Of a DNA stretch of 19,856 nt, positions 1-6,623 are shown piece after piece. Below the pieces are notes generated by a model that had not been told where the DNA came from, did no database searches, and saw only the letters and a program-made list of their open reading frames with translations. Location: contig CAZAOZ010000061.1 in assembly GCA_964486865.1 (NCBI GenBank), positions 1 to 19,856 on the forward strand, written 5' to 3'. How positions within the stretch are numbered: position 1 is the first letter of the stretch; each line of letters opens with the position of its first letter. Position numbers and translations under genes: made by a program. This DNA comes from Ga0077527 sp964486865. Its GTDB lineage: Bacteria; Pseudomonadota; Gammaproteobacteria; Burkholderiales; SG8-41.

Positions 1-55
1 GAGTGCCACCTTCACACGGTGGAAGCCACTGGTTCGATCCCAGTACCGCCCACCA
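1..55 (+). tRNA. tRNA-Val(CAC), 5' part outside window
   Basis: This is the 3' portion of a tRNA. The anticodon stem CCACC/GGTGG (6-10 and 18-22) closes the 7-nt loop TTCACAC, giving anticodon CAC (13-15), which reads the valine codon GUG. A five-base variable loop follows, then a T arm with stem ACTGG/CCAGT around TTCGATC (28-44), the 3' acceptor strand ACCGCCC (45-51), discriminator A and an encoded CCA (53-55). The 5' acceptor strand and most of the D arm lie upstream of the window. The last 19 nt of the tRNA plus two more bases recur at 827-847, so this gene probably served as an integration site. Confidence 0.93.
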
Positions 56-57
56 CT
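37..57 (+). repeat. Direct repeat, left copy (tRNA 3' end; attL-like)
   Basis: These 21 bp comprise the 3' half of the T loop, the T-stem 3' strand, the acceptor strand, CCA and CT. They match 827-847 exactly. Tyrosine-recombinase islands commonly use tRNA 3' ends as attachment sites and leave such a duplication. The identity is seen directly. The attachment-site role is inferred. Confidence 0.8.
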
Positions 58-145
58 TTTCATCGCGACCCGCAGGCTCCTGCAAGCGCCCCTCTCAAGC
101 ACTCCGCATCCATTGAATGCGCGCGCGATCCGGTTTATGCGGAAA

Positions 146-165
146 ATTGCATAATTATGCGCAAT
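146..165. promoter_or_regulatory. Palindromic putative operator/promoter of the higBA-like pair
   Basis: A perfect 12-bp palindrome, GCATAATTATGC (149-160), sits in a locally AT-rich patch 23 bp before the toxin start and is flanked by ATT on the left and GCAAT on the right. It contains a -10-like CATAAT (150-155). The heptamer TTATGCG occurs at 135-141 and again at 155-161, 20 bp or about two helical turns apart. HigA/XRE antitoxins typically bind palindromes overlapping their own promoter, so an autoregulatory operator is likely. No convincing -35 is seen. Confidence 0.5.
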
Positions 166-183
166 CCCGCATACTCATGCCCC

Positions 184-501
184 ATGAAAGCCGTCATCTG
201 GACCGGCAGCAGCAAGGCGGATCTGAAAGCCTTTCCCGCGGCCGTCGTGGATGACATGGGATACCAGCTGTTCCTGGTGCAATGCGGACTGGAACCGAAC
301 GACTGGAAACCGATGACCGCCATCGGCAGCGGCGTGAAGGAAATTCGCGTGAAAGATACGACCGGCATTTTTCGCACGATTTATCTGGCGACCCGGCCGG
401 AGGCTGTCTATGTGCTGCACTGTTTTCAGAAAAAAACGCAGCGCACGGCACAGCGCGATATTGACCTGCCCCGGAAGCGGTTGAAAAATCTTTCAAGGTG
501 A
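184..501 (+). CDS. HigB/Gp49-like (RelE superfamily) toxin
   Basis: This 105-aa protein resembles the phage-derived Gp49-like/HigB toxins (PF05973). It carries the core I-G-S-G-V-K-E-I-R-V, then a hydrophobic strand FRTIYLA, then VLHCFQKKTQRT near the C-terminus. In this family, members are ribosome-dependent or free mRNA endonucleases of RelE fold. The frame is open further upstream into the tRNA, but ATG 184 starts at the beginning of the domain. An in-frame ATG at 157 lies within the palindrome and is less likely. The antitoxin start follows 5 bp after the stop, and this toxin-first order is typical of higBA rather than relBE. The pair sits between copies of the tRNA-Val 3' end. Catalytic residues cannot be assigned securely by eye. 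Confidence 0.82.
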   Translation: MKAVIWTGSSKADLKAFPAAVVDDMGYQLFLVQCGLEPNDWKPMTAIGSGVKEIRVKDTTGIFRTIYLATRPEAVYVLHCFQKKTQRTAQRDIDLPRKRLKNLSR

Positions 502-506
502 ACATC

Positions 507-779
507 ATGGCAAAAAAGAAAGCGCGCAGCGTATTCCACGATCTCTACCCGGCGGACCAGGCGGCCGAGATGGAAATGCGCTCCCTGCTGCTGCACGGGC
601 TGGGGCTATGGCTCGCGGCTTCCGGGATGACACAAACCGAAGCCGCGAAACTGCTCGGCGTCACGCAGGCCCGGGTATCGGACCTGAAACACGGAAAAAT
701 CAGCCAGTTCAGCCTCGACCTGCTGGTACGCCTGGCGGCGCGGGCGGGATTGCAGCCGCAGTTGAAGCTGGCGGCCTGA
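507..779 (+). CDS. HigA-like XRE-family antitoxin
   Basis: This 90-aa helix-turn-helix protein has the segment GMTQTEAAKLLGVTQARVSD, a classic XRE/HTH with recognition helix, followed by LKHGKISQFSLDLLVRLAARAG. It resembles the HTH_37/HigA-type antitoxins paired with Gp49-like toxins. The chosen ATG at 507 has AAGG at 495-498 eight bases upstream. A GTG at 498 would overlap the toxin stop and is possible but poorly placed. Such proteins neutralise the toxin by binding it and repress the operon, probably through the palindrome at 146-165. The N-terminus is lysine-rich (MAKKKAR). Co-transcription with the toxin is inferred from the 5-bp gap. Confidence 0.85.
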   Translation: MAKKKARSVFHDLYPADQAAEMEMRSLLLHGLGLWLAASGMTQTEAAKLLGVTQARVSDLKHGKISQFSLDLLVRLAARAGLQPQLKLAA

Positions 780-826
780 GCGCTGCGAAGTCCAGTCATT
801 CAAGCGACTGGTGGAGCGCATCCAGT

Positions 827-847
827 ATCCCAGTACCGCCCACCACT
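827..847 (+). repeat. Direct repeat, right copy (attR-like)
   Basis: This is an exact copy of 37-57 (tRNA-Val 3' end including CCA) without a complete tRNA around it. Upstream, only scattered similarity to the tRNA remains (GGTGGA at 810-815, ACTGG at 807-811), so this is not a second functional tRNA. It delimits a 790-bp unit that holds only the toxin-antitoxin pair. Confidence 0.8.
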
Positions 848-864
848 CCATTTTATGCAGCGGC

Positions 865-870
865 TATACT
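865..870 (+). promoter_or_regulatory. Candidate -10 of nudC promoter
   Basis: TATACT matches the sigma-70 -10 consensus at 5 of 6 positions and lies 27 bp before the proposed GTG start. The -35 position at 17-bp spacing (ACCACT, 842-847) is poor and falls in the tRNA-derived repeat. This is a weak call. Confidence 0.3.
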
Positions 871-897
871 CGCTACTCCCTTTTGCGAGCCTGCACC

Positions 898-1734
898 GTG
901 CCCGATCAATACATACCACTGCTGACGCCGCCGCCGGTGCAGGATGCGCCGGCGCTGTGGTTCGCCTTCCAGCGCTCGGCCATCCTGGTGCAGAGCGCGG
1001 AACCGGCGGCGCTGCCCTGCTGCAGCGCCCTCTCCGATCACGGCCTGGCGCCGGTGCGCAGCCTGTATCTGGGACTGCTCGGCGACCGGCACTGTTATGC
1101 CGCGGAGATCCATGAATCGCATGAATTGCCTGAGGGCTGGGCAACGCTCGGCCTGCGCGATCTCTTCGGCCTGGTCGATGAGACGGTGGCCGCGCTGTCG
1201 GGGCGGGCGTACCAGATTCTCGAATGGGACCGCAATCACCAGTATTGCAGCCGCTGCGGCACGCCCATGCAGCCGCGCACCGACGAGCGCGCGCGCGCCT
1301 GTCCGGCCTGCCGCTTCACCAGTTATCCGCCGGTGTCGCCGGCGGTGATGGTGCTGGTCACGCGCGGGCGCGAACTGCTGCTCGCCCGCAAATCAGCGTG
1401 GACGCCGGGACGTTATTCCGCCATCGCCGGCTTCGTCGAACCGGGTGAAATGCTCGAAGACACCGTGGCGCGCGAAACGCGCGAGGAAGTCGGCGTCGAA
1501 GTGGGAGCGCTGCGCTATTTCGGCAGCCAGCCCTGGCCTTTCCCGCATTCGCTGATGGTCGCTTTTGTCGCCGAGTATGCCGGTGGAGAAATCAAACCCG
1601 ACGGCGTCGAAATCGAGGAAGCGGCATGGTTCGATGCCGAAGCCCTGCCGCGGCTGCCGCCCAGCGTCAGCATTTCGCGCCGGCTGATTACCACCGTGGC
1701 CGCGGAATTGGCGCGGCAATATCCGCGTCGCTGA
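898..1734 (+). CDS. nudC: NADH pyrophosphatase NudC (Nudix hydrolase)
   Basis: NudC hydrolyses NAD(H) to NMN(H) and AMP and, in E. coli, removes NAD caps from RNA. The 278-aa protein shows the expected order. A divergent N-terminal domain is followed by a four-cysteine zinc ribbon (Cys 117, 120, 135 and 138, numbered from the GTG). A full Nudix box comes next at about 178-200 (G-x5-E-x7-RETREEVGV), and just after it the NudC signature SQPWPFPHSLM (about 210-220). E. coli NudC is 257 aa. The frame is open back to 811, but that extension runs through the tRNA-derived repeat, so GTG 898 was chosen. No good Shine-Dalgarno is seen before it, so the start is the uncertain part. Confidence 0.9.
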   Translation: MPDQYIPLLTPPPVQDAPALWFAFQRSAILVQSAEPAALPCCSALSDHGLAPVRSLYLGLLGDRHCYAAEIHESHELPEGWATLGLRDLFGLVDETVAALSGRAYQILEWDRNHQYCSRCGTPMQPRTDERARACPACRFTSYPPVSPAVMVLVTRGRELLLARKSAWTPGRYSAIAGFVEPGEMLEDTVARETREEVGVEVGALRYFGSQPWPFPHSLMVAFVAEYAGGEIKPDGVEIEEAAWFDAEALPRLPPSVSISRRLITTVAAELARQYPRR

Positions 1735-1736
1735 TA

Positions 1737-1859
1737 TTAAGAGTCCCTAACAAAATGGCGCTTAGTTGCCCCCTCACCCTAGCCCTCTGCTCCGCTTCAA
1801 GTGTTCCCTTGTCCCCCGTGATCGGGGGAGAGGGGATTCATTTTGTTAGGCTCTCTAAA
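1737..1859. mobile_element. MITE-like palindromic element between nudC and tal
   Basis: Imperfect terminal inverted repeats of 21 bp (1737-1757 and 1839-1859, 18 of 21 paired) include a perfect 12-bp core, CCTAACAAAATG against CATTTTGTTAGG. The interior holds a C-rich tract CCCCCTCACCCTAGCCC and a hairpin CCCCCG-TGAT-CGGGGG (1813-1828), resembling the C-rich palindromes common between genes in proteobacteria. There is no ORF of its own. It starts just after the nudC stop and its right end touches the tal ATG. The parent transposon family is unknown; a TTA/TAA-like flank is suggestive only. Confidence 0.72.
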
Positions 1860-2962
1860 TGACTGCCGCCATGATTGACATGAATCCCCTGCTCCGCCTG
1901 CATGCCCTGGGCCAGCGCATCTGGCTCGACAACCTGTCGCGCACGCTGCTGCGCGACGGCACGCTGAAAAAACTGGTGCATGACGACCGCGTTGCCGGCG
2001 TCACTTCCAATCCCAGCATTTTTTTCAAGGCCATCAGCGAAAGCCCGCATTACCGCGATGAACTGCAGCGCCTGAAAAACGACGCCACGCTGACGGCGGA
2101 GCAGCGTTATGAAACGCTGGCCATCGCCGACATCCGCGAGGCCTGCGACACACTGCTGCCGGCGTACAAATCCACGGCCGGCGATGACGGCTATGTCAGT
2201 CTGGAGGTATCGCCGGCGCTGGCGCACGACGCCGCAGGCACGGTGGCCGCGGGACTGCGGCTCAAGGGCGCAGTCGGCCGCGACAACCTGCTGATCAAGG
2301 TGCCGGCGACCGCGGCCGGGTTAAAGGCTATTGAAGAACTCGTCGCGCAGGGCTGTTCGGTCAACGTGACGCTGATGTTTTCGCTGCGGCACGTGCGAAC
2401 AGTATCTCAGGCCTGGGCGCGCGGCATCGCGCGCCACATCGATGCCGGCGGCGATGCGCGCCGCGTCAAATCCGTGGCCAGCCTGTTTCTGTCGCGCGTC
2501 GATACCCTGATCGACAAAAAACTGGAAACGCTGGGCGGTGACGCCCTCGCCCTGCGTGGCCACACCGCCGTCGCCACGGCCAGACTCGCCTACCAGATGT
2601 ACCTCGCCGCCTGCGCCGACCCGGCGTTCGCGGCACTCGCCAAAAAAGGGGCGCGGCCGCAGACCCTGCTGTGGGCCAGCACCGGCACCAAGAATGCCGC
2701 CTACAGCGATGTGCTGTACGTGGAATCGCTGATCGGCGCGCAAACCATCAACACAGTTCCCGACGCCACGCTGGCTGCATTCCGCGACCACGGCAGGGCA
2801 GAACCCACGCTGGAACGCGATCTGGAGCGCGCGCGCGAGCAGTTCGCCGCGCTGCGCGCGATGGGCATTGATCTGGATGAGGCAGGAGAACAATTGCAGG
2901 TCGAGGGTCTGCAATTGTTTGCGGATTCTTTCCGGCAGCTTCTCGCGCTGACTGCAAGCTGA
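1859..2962 (+). CDS. tal: Transaldolase
   Basis: Transaldolase transfers a dihydroxyacetone unit between sedoheptulose-7-phosphate and glyceraldehyde-3-phosphate in the non-oxidative pentose phosphate pathway. The 367-aa protein has the N-terminal WLDN (catalytic Asp24), GVTSNPSIF (47-55), YVSLEVSP (112-119), the Schiff-base lysine in LLIKVPAT (Lys147) and NVTLMFS (169-175). The length and spacing fit the longer type found in actinobacteria, cyanobacteria and many betaproteobacteria rather than E. coli TalB. Alternative in-frame ATGs lie at 1871 and 1880. For ATG 1859 the only Shine-Dalgarno-like bases, TTAGG at 1846-1850, belong to the inserted repeat element, so translation may have been affected by that insertion. 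Confidence 0.93.
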   Translation: MTAAMIDMNPLLRLHALGQRIWLDNLSRTLLRDGTLKKLVHDDRVAGVTSNPSIFFKAISESPHYRDELQRLKNDATLTAEQRYETLAIADIREACDTLLPAYKSTAGDDGYVSLEVSPALAHDAAGTVAAGLRLKGAVGRDNLLIKVPATAAGLKAIEELVAQGCSVNVTLMFSLRHVRTVSQAWARGIARHIDAGGDARRVKSVASLFLSRVDTLIDKKLETLGGDALALRGHTAVATARLAYQMYLAACADPAFAALAKKGARPQTLLWASTGTKNAAYSDVLYVESLIGAQTINTVPDATLAAFRDHGRAEPTLERDLERAREQFAALRAMGIDLDEAGEQLQVEGLQLFADSFRQLLALTAS

Positions 2963-2985
2963 TCCTGGCGTTTCAAGAGTCTGGC

Positions 2986-3014
2986 TTGCCAATTTTTGCC
3001 AAACCGTCTAGGCT
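2986..3014 (+). promoter_or_regulatory. Putative parDE promoter with TTGCCAA repeats
   Basis: TTGCCAA occurs twice in direct orientation (2986-2992 and 2996-3002), 10 bp apart, so both copies face the same side of the helix. The first copy also serves as a plausible -35 (TTGCCA), with TAGGCT at 3009-3014 as a weak -10 after 17 bp. Transcription would then start at or just before the parD ATG (3021). Ribbon-helix-helix antitoxins bind short repeats in their own promoters, so the repeats are candidate operators. Confidence 0.4.
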
Positions 3015-3020
3015 TGCACC

Positions 3021-3260
3021 ATGAGCACAATGAATATTTCCCTGCCCGAGTCGCTCAAGGACTTTGTCGATGATCAGGTCGCGCAAGGCGGCTACGGCAC
3101 CAGCAGCGAGTACGTGCGCGAACTGATCCGCAAAGACTCGGATCGGCTGCGCCTGCGTGGCCTGCTGCTGGAAGGTGCTGCCTCTGCTGCAGCCGCACCT
3201 GCTGACAGCGCCTATTTCGCCAGGCTGCGCAAGCGCGCTCAGCGACGCGCTCAGGGGTGA
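3021..3260 (+). CDS. ParD-like ribbon-helix-helix antitoxin
   Basis: This 79-aa protein begins MSTMNISLPESLKDFVDDQV and continues GGYGTSSEYVRELIRKD, which is the N-terminal beta strand and two helices of the ParD/CopG-type ribbon-helix-helix family (PF03693-like). The C-terminal half, alanine- and arginine-rich, would wrap the toxin. It binds DNA to repress its own operon and neutralises ParE. The start at 3021 is the first ATG; ATG 3030 is possible. AGG at 3010-3012 is a weak Shine-Dalgarno. The last four bases overlap the toxin start, which keeps antitoxin-first order and suggests translational coupling. Confidence 0.85.
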   Translation: MSTMNISLPESLKDFVDDQVAQGGYGTSSEYVRELIRKDSDRLRLRGLLLEGAASAAAAPADSAYFARLRKRAQRRAQG

Positions 3261-3586
3261 AATCCAAACCGGTAGTCCCGCGCGAGCTGGCGAACCGGGA
3301 TGTTGATGCGGCCATCGATTACTACCTCAGCGAGAGCGCAGCGCAGGCTGCGCTTGGTTTCGTCGTTGCACTGGAACAAGCTTATGCCCATATTGGACGC
3401 CATCCCGCCACCGGCTCCCTTCGCCACGCACACGAACTGAATCTTCCCGGCCTGCGGTTCTGGCCGCTGACGCGCTACCCGCATCTGATCTTCTACATCG
3501 AGCGCAACGATTACATCGATGTCTGGCGCGTGCTGCACGGCCAACGTGACATCCCGGGATGGATGCAGGAACCAGACACGAACTGA
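3257..3586 (+). CDS. ParE-like toxin (RelE/ParE superfamily)
   Basis: This 109-aa protein has the ParE/RelE-fold pattern. An N-terminal strand and long helix (DVDAAIDYYLSESAAQAALGF) is followed by the family motif HPATGSLRH, then RFWPLTRYPHLIFYIER and DVWRVLHGQRDIPGW. The RYPHLIFY...VLHGQRD ending is typical of ParE-type toxins, which poison DNA gyrase where studied. The start codon is GTG at 3257 within the overlap GTGA shared with the parD stop, and GGGG just upstream may serve as ribosome-binding site. The residues expected for a functional toxin seem intact and no frameshift is seen, so the pair is probably active. Confidence 0.85.
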   Translation: MKSKPVVPRELANRDVDAAIDYYLSESAAQAALGFVVALEQAYAHIGRHPATGSLRHAHELNLPGLRFWPLTRYPHLIFYIERNDYIDVWRVLHGQRDIPGWMQEPDTN

Positions 3587-3709
3587 AGCGCATCACCTCA
3601 AAAATAAATCGACTCCGAAGTTATTTCGTTAATCCGCAGGCCCCGGTTCGGGAGCGGTATGATTATCAACATGTTTCAAAATCAACAAACAGACGGCGAG
3701 GAAAAAAAC

Positions 3710-4687
3710 ATGCGGAAAAATTTGACGCTTGCAGGGATGCTGCTTGCAGTCTTCTCCACGGGGGTGGCCGGCGCTCAGGCGCCAGTGCAATACCCGGTGA
3801 AGGCCATCAGAATGATCGTGCCCTCGGCGCCGGGCAGCGGACCCGACATCATGGCGCGGACCATCGCGCAAAAACTGAGCGAGGCGTGGAGCCAGCCCGT
3901 AGTCGTTGAGGCGCGGCCGGGCGCTGGCGGCATCATCGGGTCGGAAGCAGTCGCCAGATCATCGCCGGACGGCTATACGCTGATCATGGGCAATGCGGGC
4001 TCACATTCCGTGAACCCCAGCCTCTACCGCAAGCTGCCTTACGATCCGCTGAAGGATTTCGCGCCGGTAGCGCTGGTATCTTCAGCGCCCAACATCCTGA
4101 TCGTGCACCCATCGCTGCCGGTGAAATCCGCGAAAGATCTGATCGCCCTGGCTAAGGCGCGCCCCGGAGATTTGACTTTCGGCTCCGGCGGCAACGGCAG
4201 CACGGCGCATTTGTCCGGAGAAATGTTCCGCACGCTCGCCGGCATCAATCTCGTGCATGTGCCGTTCAAAGGCGCGCCGGCCGCAGTGCTCGGCGTCATT
4301 ACCGGAGAAATTTCGATGGCCATCCTCAACCTGCCGCCGGCGCTGCCCCACGTCAAAAGCGGCAGGCTGAAAGCGCTGGGGGTCAGCACGCCCAGGCGCT
4401 CTGCTGCCGTCCCCGACTTGCCTACGATCGCCGAATCCGGGCTGCCCGGTTATTCAGCAACGGCATGGTACGGCGTGCTCGCGCCGGCCGGAACGCCGCG
4501 CGAGATTATCCTGAAACTCAATGCGGAAATCGTCAAAAACCTGCGTACCGACGAGATCAAAAAACGCATCGCGTCTGATGGCGGCGAAGTCATCGGCAGC
4601 ACTCCGGAAGAGTTCACGGCAGTGATGAAAACCGACATCGCCAAATGGGCCAAAGTCGTGCAGGCTTCCGGAGCACGTGTGGACTGA
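3710..4687 (+). CDS. Bug/TctC-family periplasmic solute-binding protein
   Basis: This 325-aa secreted protein has a Sec signal peptide (residues 1 to about 22, cut near VAGAQA). The mature part follows the Bug (Bordetella uptake gene)/TctC family: YPVKAIRMIVPSAPGSGPDIMAR, then the conserved VVVEARPGAGGIIGSEAVA, SPDGYTLIMG, the YDPLKDFAPV segment and HVPFKGAPAAV. These proteins bind carboxylates, amino acids or related acids in the periplasm for tripartite tricarboxylate transporters. No TctA or TctB membrane genes are present here, so it is an orphan receptor. The ATG at 3710 has GAGG at 3698-3701. An open frame extends upstream to 3659 but would hide the signal peptide. The next gene, a sugar-acid dehydratase, starts 2 bp later, which hints at a sugar-acid ligand. 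Confidence 0.92.
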   Translation: MRKNLTLAGMLLAVFSTGVAGAQAPVQYPVKAIRMIVPSAPGSGPDIMARTIAQKLSEAWSQPVVVEARPGAGGIIGSEAVARSSPDGYTLIMGNAGSHSVNPSLYRKLPYDPLKDFAPVALVSSAPNILIVHPSLPVKSAKDLIALAKARPGDLTFGSGGNGSTAHLSGEMFRTLAGINLVHVPFKGAPAAVLGVITGEISMAILNLPPALPHVKSGRLKALGVSTPRRSAAVPDLPTIAESGLPGYSATAWYGVLAPAGTPREIILKLNAEIVKNLRTDEIKKRIASDGGEVIGSTPEEFTAVMKTDIAKWAKVVQASGARVD

Positions 4688-4689
4688 CA

Positions 4690-5853
4690 ATGAAAATTGC
4701 ATTGCTCGAACCACTCATACTCAACGTTTCCGAAAAAACCAACTGGTTCTTCATCCGTGTCACTGCGGAAAACGGCCTGACCGGCCTCGGCGAGGCCTCC
4801 CTCAATGGCTGGGAACCGGCACAGATGGCAGTGGCCGAAACCCTGCGCACGACGCTGCAGGGAAAATCCATCGACGATGCGCTTCCGCTGCTGCGGGTTT
4901 ACCCGCATTCTCCCGGCGGCCTGGTTGCAAGTTCGGTTGCCAGTGCCACCGAACAGGCCATTACGGACCTGCGTGCCAAACTGGCCGGGGTGCCGGTCCA
5001 CGCACTGCTTGGCGGCAAGGCAGCGCGCAAAGCGGTGCGGGTTTATGCCAATATCAACCGGGGCGCACGGAATCGCTCACCCGACGGAATCGCACAAGCC
5101 GCACGCAATGCCGTTGCCGCAGGATATGCGGCCGTCAAGATCGCTCCTTTTGACGGCGTCTACCCGGATCACCCTGATGCCGCCGAGCTCAAGCGGCTCA
5201 CGCAATCGGGCATTGACCGCGTGTACGCCATCCGCGAAGCCGTCGGCCCTGACGTCGACATCATGGTTGATTGCCACTGGCGCTTCGACGAATCCGGCGC
5301 ATTGCGACTGATCCGCGATTTGCAGGCGGCGCGATTGTACTGGCTGGAATGTCCCGTATCCGAAAATCCGGACGGATTCGCGTCAATCCGCCGCATCCAT
5401 GATGAAACATCCCGATACGGCATGAAACTGGCCGGCGCTGAACGCCAGGTTGCCGTCTCCGGCTTCAAGCCGTTCGTTGAAGGCGGACTGCTGGATGTGG
5501 TGATGCCTGACATCAAATATGCCGGCGGGTACTCCGAGATGCTGAACATCGCCGAAACCTGCGCCGGCAATAATGTCGGGTTCTCTCCCCACAATCCCAG
5601 CGGGCCGGTATGCAATATGGCGAGCGTCCATCTCTGTGCCATTGCACCGGCCTTTCTGATCCTCGAATTTCAACTGGCCGAGAGCCCGCTTTATTTTGAC
5701 GTGGTCAGAGGATTTCAACCCAGGCTCGTCAATGGCTGCTTCGAGGTACCGGACACGCCCGGAATCGGCGTCGAACTGGACGACGCCGTATTGCGGGCAC
5801 ACCCCTATCAGCCGTTGGCGCCGAACGCCAATCTGGATCCCCGCCTGGGATAG
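4690..5853 (+). CDS. Enolase-superfamily sugar-acid dehydratase (galactonate dehydratase-like)
   Basis: This 387-aa protein belongs to the mandelate racemase/muconate lactonizing enzyme superfamily, which abstracts a proton next to a carboxylate using Mg2+. Visible residues fit the D-galactonate dehydratase type. Metal ligands are Asp194 (in VDCHW), Glu220 (WLECP) and Glu251 (AGAER). His196 lies two residues after Asp194, as in DgoD. The Asp274 (MPDIKYAGG) and His301 (SPHNPSGPV) dyad is also present. Lys150 lies on the second barrel strand (AVKIAPFDG), but no KxK pair is seen. Dehydration of an acid sugar to a 2-keto-3-deoxy acid is the best inference; the exact substrate is unknown. The gene starts 2 bp after the binding-protein stop with no clear Shine-Dalgarno, suggesting translational coupling. 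Confidence 0.85.
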   Translation: MKIALLEPLILNVSEKTNWFFIRVTAENGLTGLGEASLNGWEPAQMAVAETLRTTLQGKSIDDALPLLRVYPHSPGGLVASSVASATEQAITDLRAKLAGVPVHALLGGKAARKAVRVYANINRGARNRSPDGIAQAARNAVAAGYAAVKIAPFDGVYPDHPDAAELKRLTQSGIDRVYAIREAVGPDVDIMVDCHWRFDESGALRLIRDLQAARLYWLECPVSENPDGFASIRRIHDETSRYGMKLAGAERQVAVSGFKPFVEGGLLDVVMPDIKYAGGYSEMLNIAETCAGNNVGFSPHNPSGPVCNMASVHLCAIAPAFLILEFQLAESPLYFDVVRGFQPRLVNGCFEVPDTPGIGVELDDAVLRAHPYQPLAPNANLDPRLG

Positions 5854-5915
5854 CAAGTCTCGTCACCACCAGTGAGATGCCCTGCGTCTCCTGGCCCGGC
5901 GGCACCCGGATCAGA

Positions 5916-6623
5916 TCAGGACGATATGCGACGCCACAGCGCGCCGCCGCTGGCCTTGTCGATGTCGGCGAGCTGCACCTCGTGCGCGGCGATCTCCACG
6001 GCTGATGCGCGCAGCACCTGGAGTTTCAGTTCGCCGCGCTTGATCACCGCGGCCTGCACCTCCGCGCGCGTGGCCGCCACTTCGACGATCAGGCTGTCCT
6101 GCCCGCGGGTCATCGCCAGATAGACCTCGGCCAGCAGTTCGGCGTCGAGCAGCGCACCGTGCAGTGTCCGCGCCGAGTTGTCGATCTGGTAGCGCTCACA
6201 CAAGGCATCCAGGTTGTTGCGCTTGCCCGGATGCAGATCCTTGGCCATGCGCAGCGTGTCGATCACGTCGGGACAGAAACTGCCGAGATTCTTCCGGCGC
6301 ACCAGCGCCAGTTCGTTGTCGAGGAATCCGGTATCGAACGGCGCGTTGTGGATGATCAGTTGCGCGCCGGTGACGTATTCGAGGAATTCGGCGGCGATTT
6401 CGCCGAACTTCGGCTTGTCGCCGAGGAATTCGGCGGTCAGGCCATGCACCTGCAGCGCGCCTTCATCGCTGTCGCGCCCCGGATTGATATAGCGGTGAAA
6501 GTGCCTGCCGGTCAGCCGGCGGTTGACCAGTTCCACGCCGGCGATTTCGATGATGCGGTGGCCGAGCTTGGGATCGAGGCCCGTGGTCTCGGTATCGAGG
6601 ATGACCTGGCGCATCACCGTCAT
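5916..6623 (-). CDS. dnaQ: DNA polymerase III epsilon subunit (3'-5' exonuclease)
   Basis: DnaQ proofreads replication errors as part of the Pol III core. The 235-aa protein has Exo I with the DTETTG motif (Asp10, Glu12), Exo II NAPFD (Asp97), and Exo III HGALLDAELL (His155, Asp160), that is, the DEDDh class. The C-terminal third is the linker and polymerase-binding region, ending near ALWRRI. The start ATG (6621-6623) overlaps the rnhA stop as ATGA, so translation is coupled. A second ATG three codons in is possible. In E. coli dnaQ and rnhA are divergent; here they share strand and operon. The gene converges on the dehydratase gene with a 62-bp gap and no clear terminator. Confidence 0.95.
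   Translation of the reverse strand: MTVMRQVILDTETTGLDPKLGHRIIEIAGVELVNRRLTGRHFHRYINPGRDSDEGALQVHGLTAEFLGDKPKFGEIAAEFLEYVTGAQLIIHNAPFDTGFLDNELALVRRKNLGSFCPDVIDTLRMAKDLHPGKRNNLDALCERYQIDNSARTLHGALLDAELLAEVYLAMTRGQDSLIVEVAATRAEVQAAVIKRGELKLQVLRASAVEIAAHEVQLADIDKASGGALWRRISS

Noticed and set aside
72..83. Terminator for tRNA-Val (GCAGG-CT-CCTGC)
   Set aside because: The loop is too short, the stem is 5 bp and no T-tract follows.
19..183. Upstream extension of the HigB-like toxin into the tRNA
   Set aside because: The frame is open by chance. The toxin domain starts at ATG 184, and the upstream part covers tRNA and promoter sequence.
827..847. A second complete tRNA-Val gene
   Set aside because: Only the 3' tail matches; no anticodon arm, D arm or 5' acceptor strand can be folded upstream.
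811..897. N-terminal extension of nudC
   Set aside because: It would translate the tRNA-derived repeat and part of the cassette end. The domain begins after GTG 898.
3658..3663. TATGAT as the -10 of the binding-protein gene
   Set aside because: The hexamer is good but no acceptable -35 occurs at 15-19 bp upstream, so it is not listed as a promoter.
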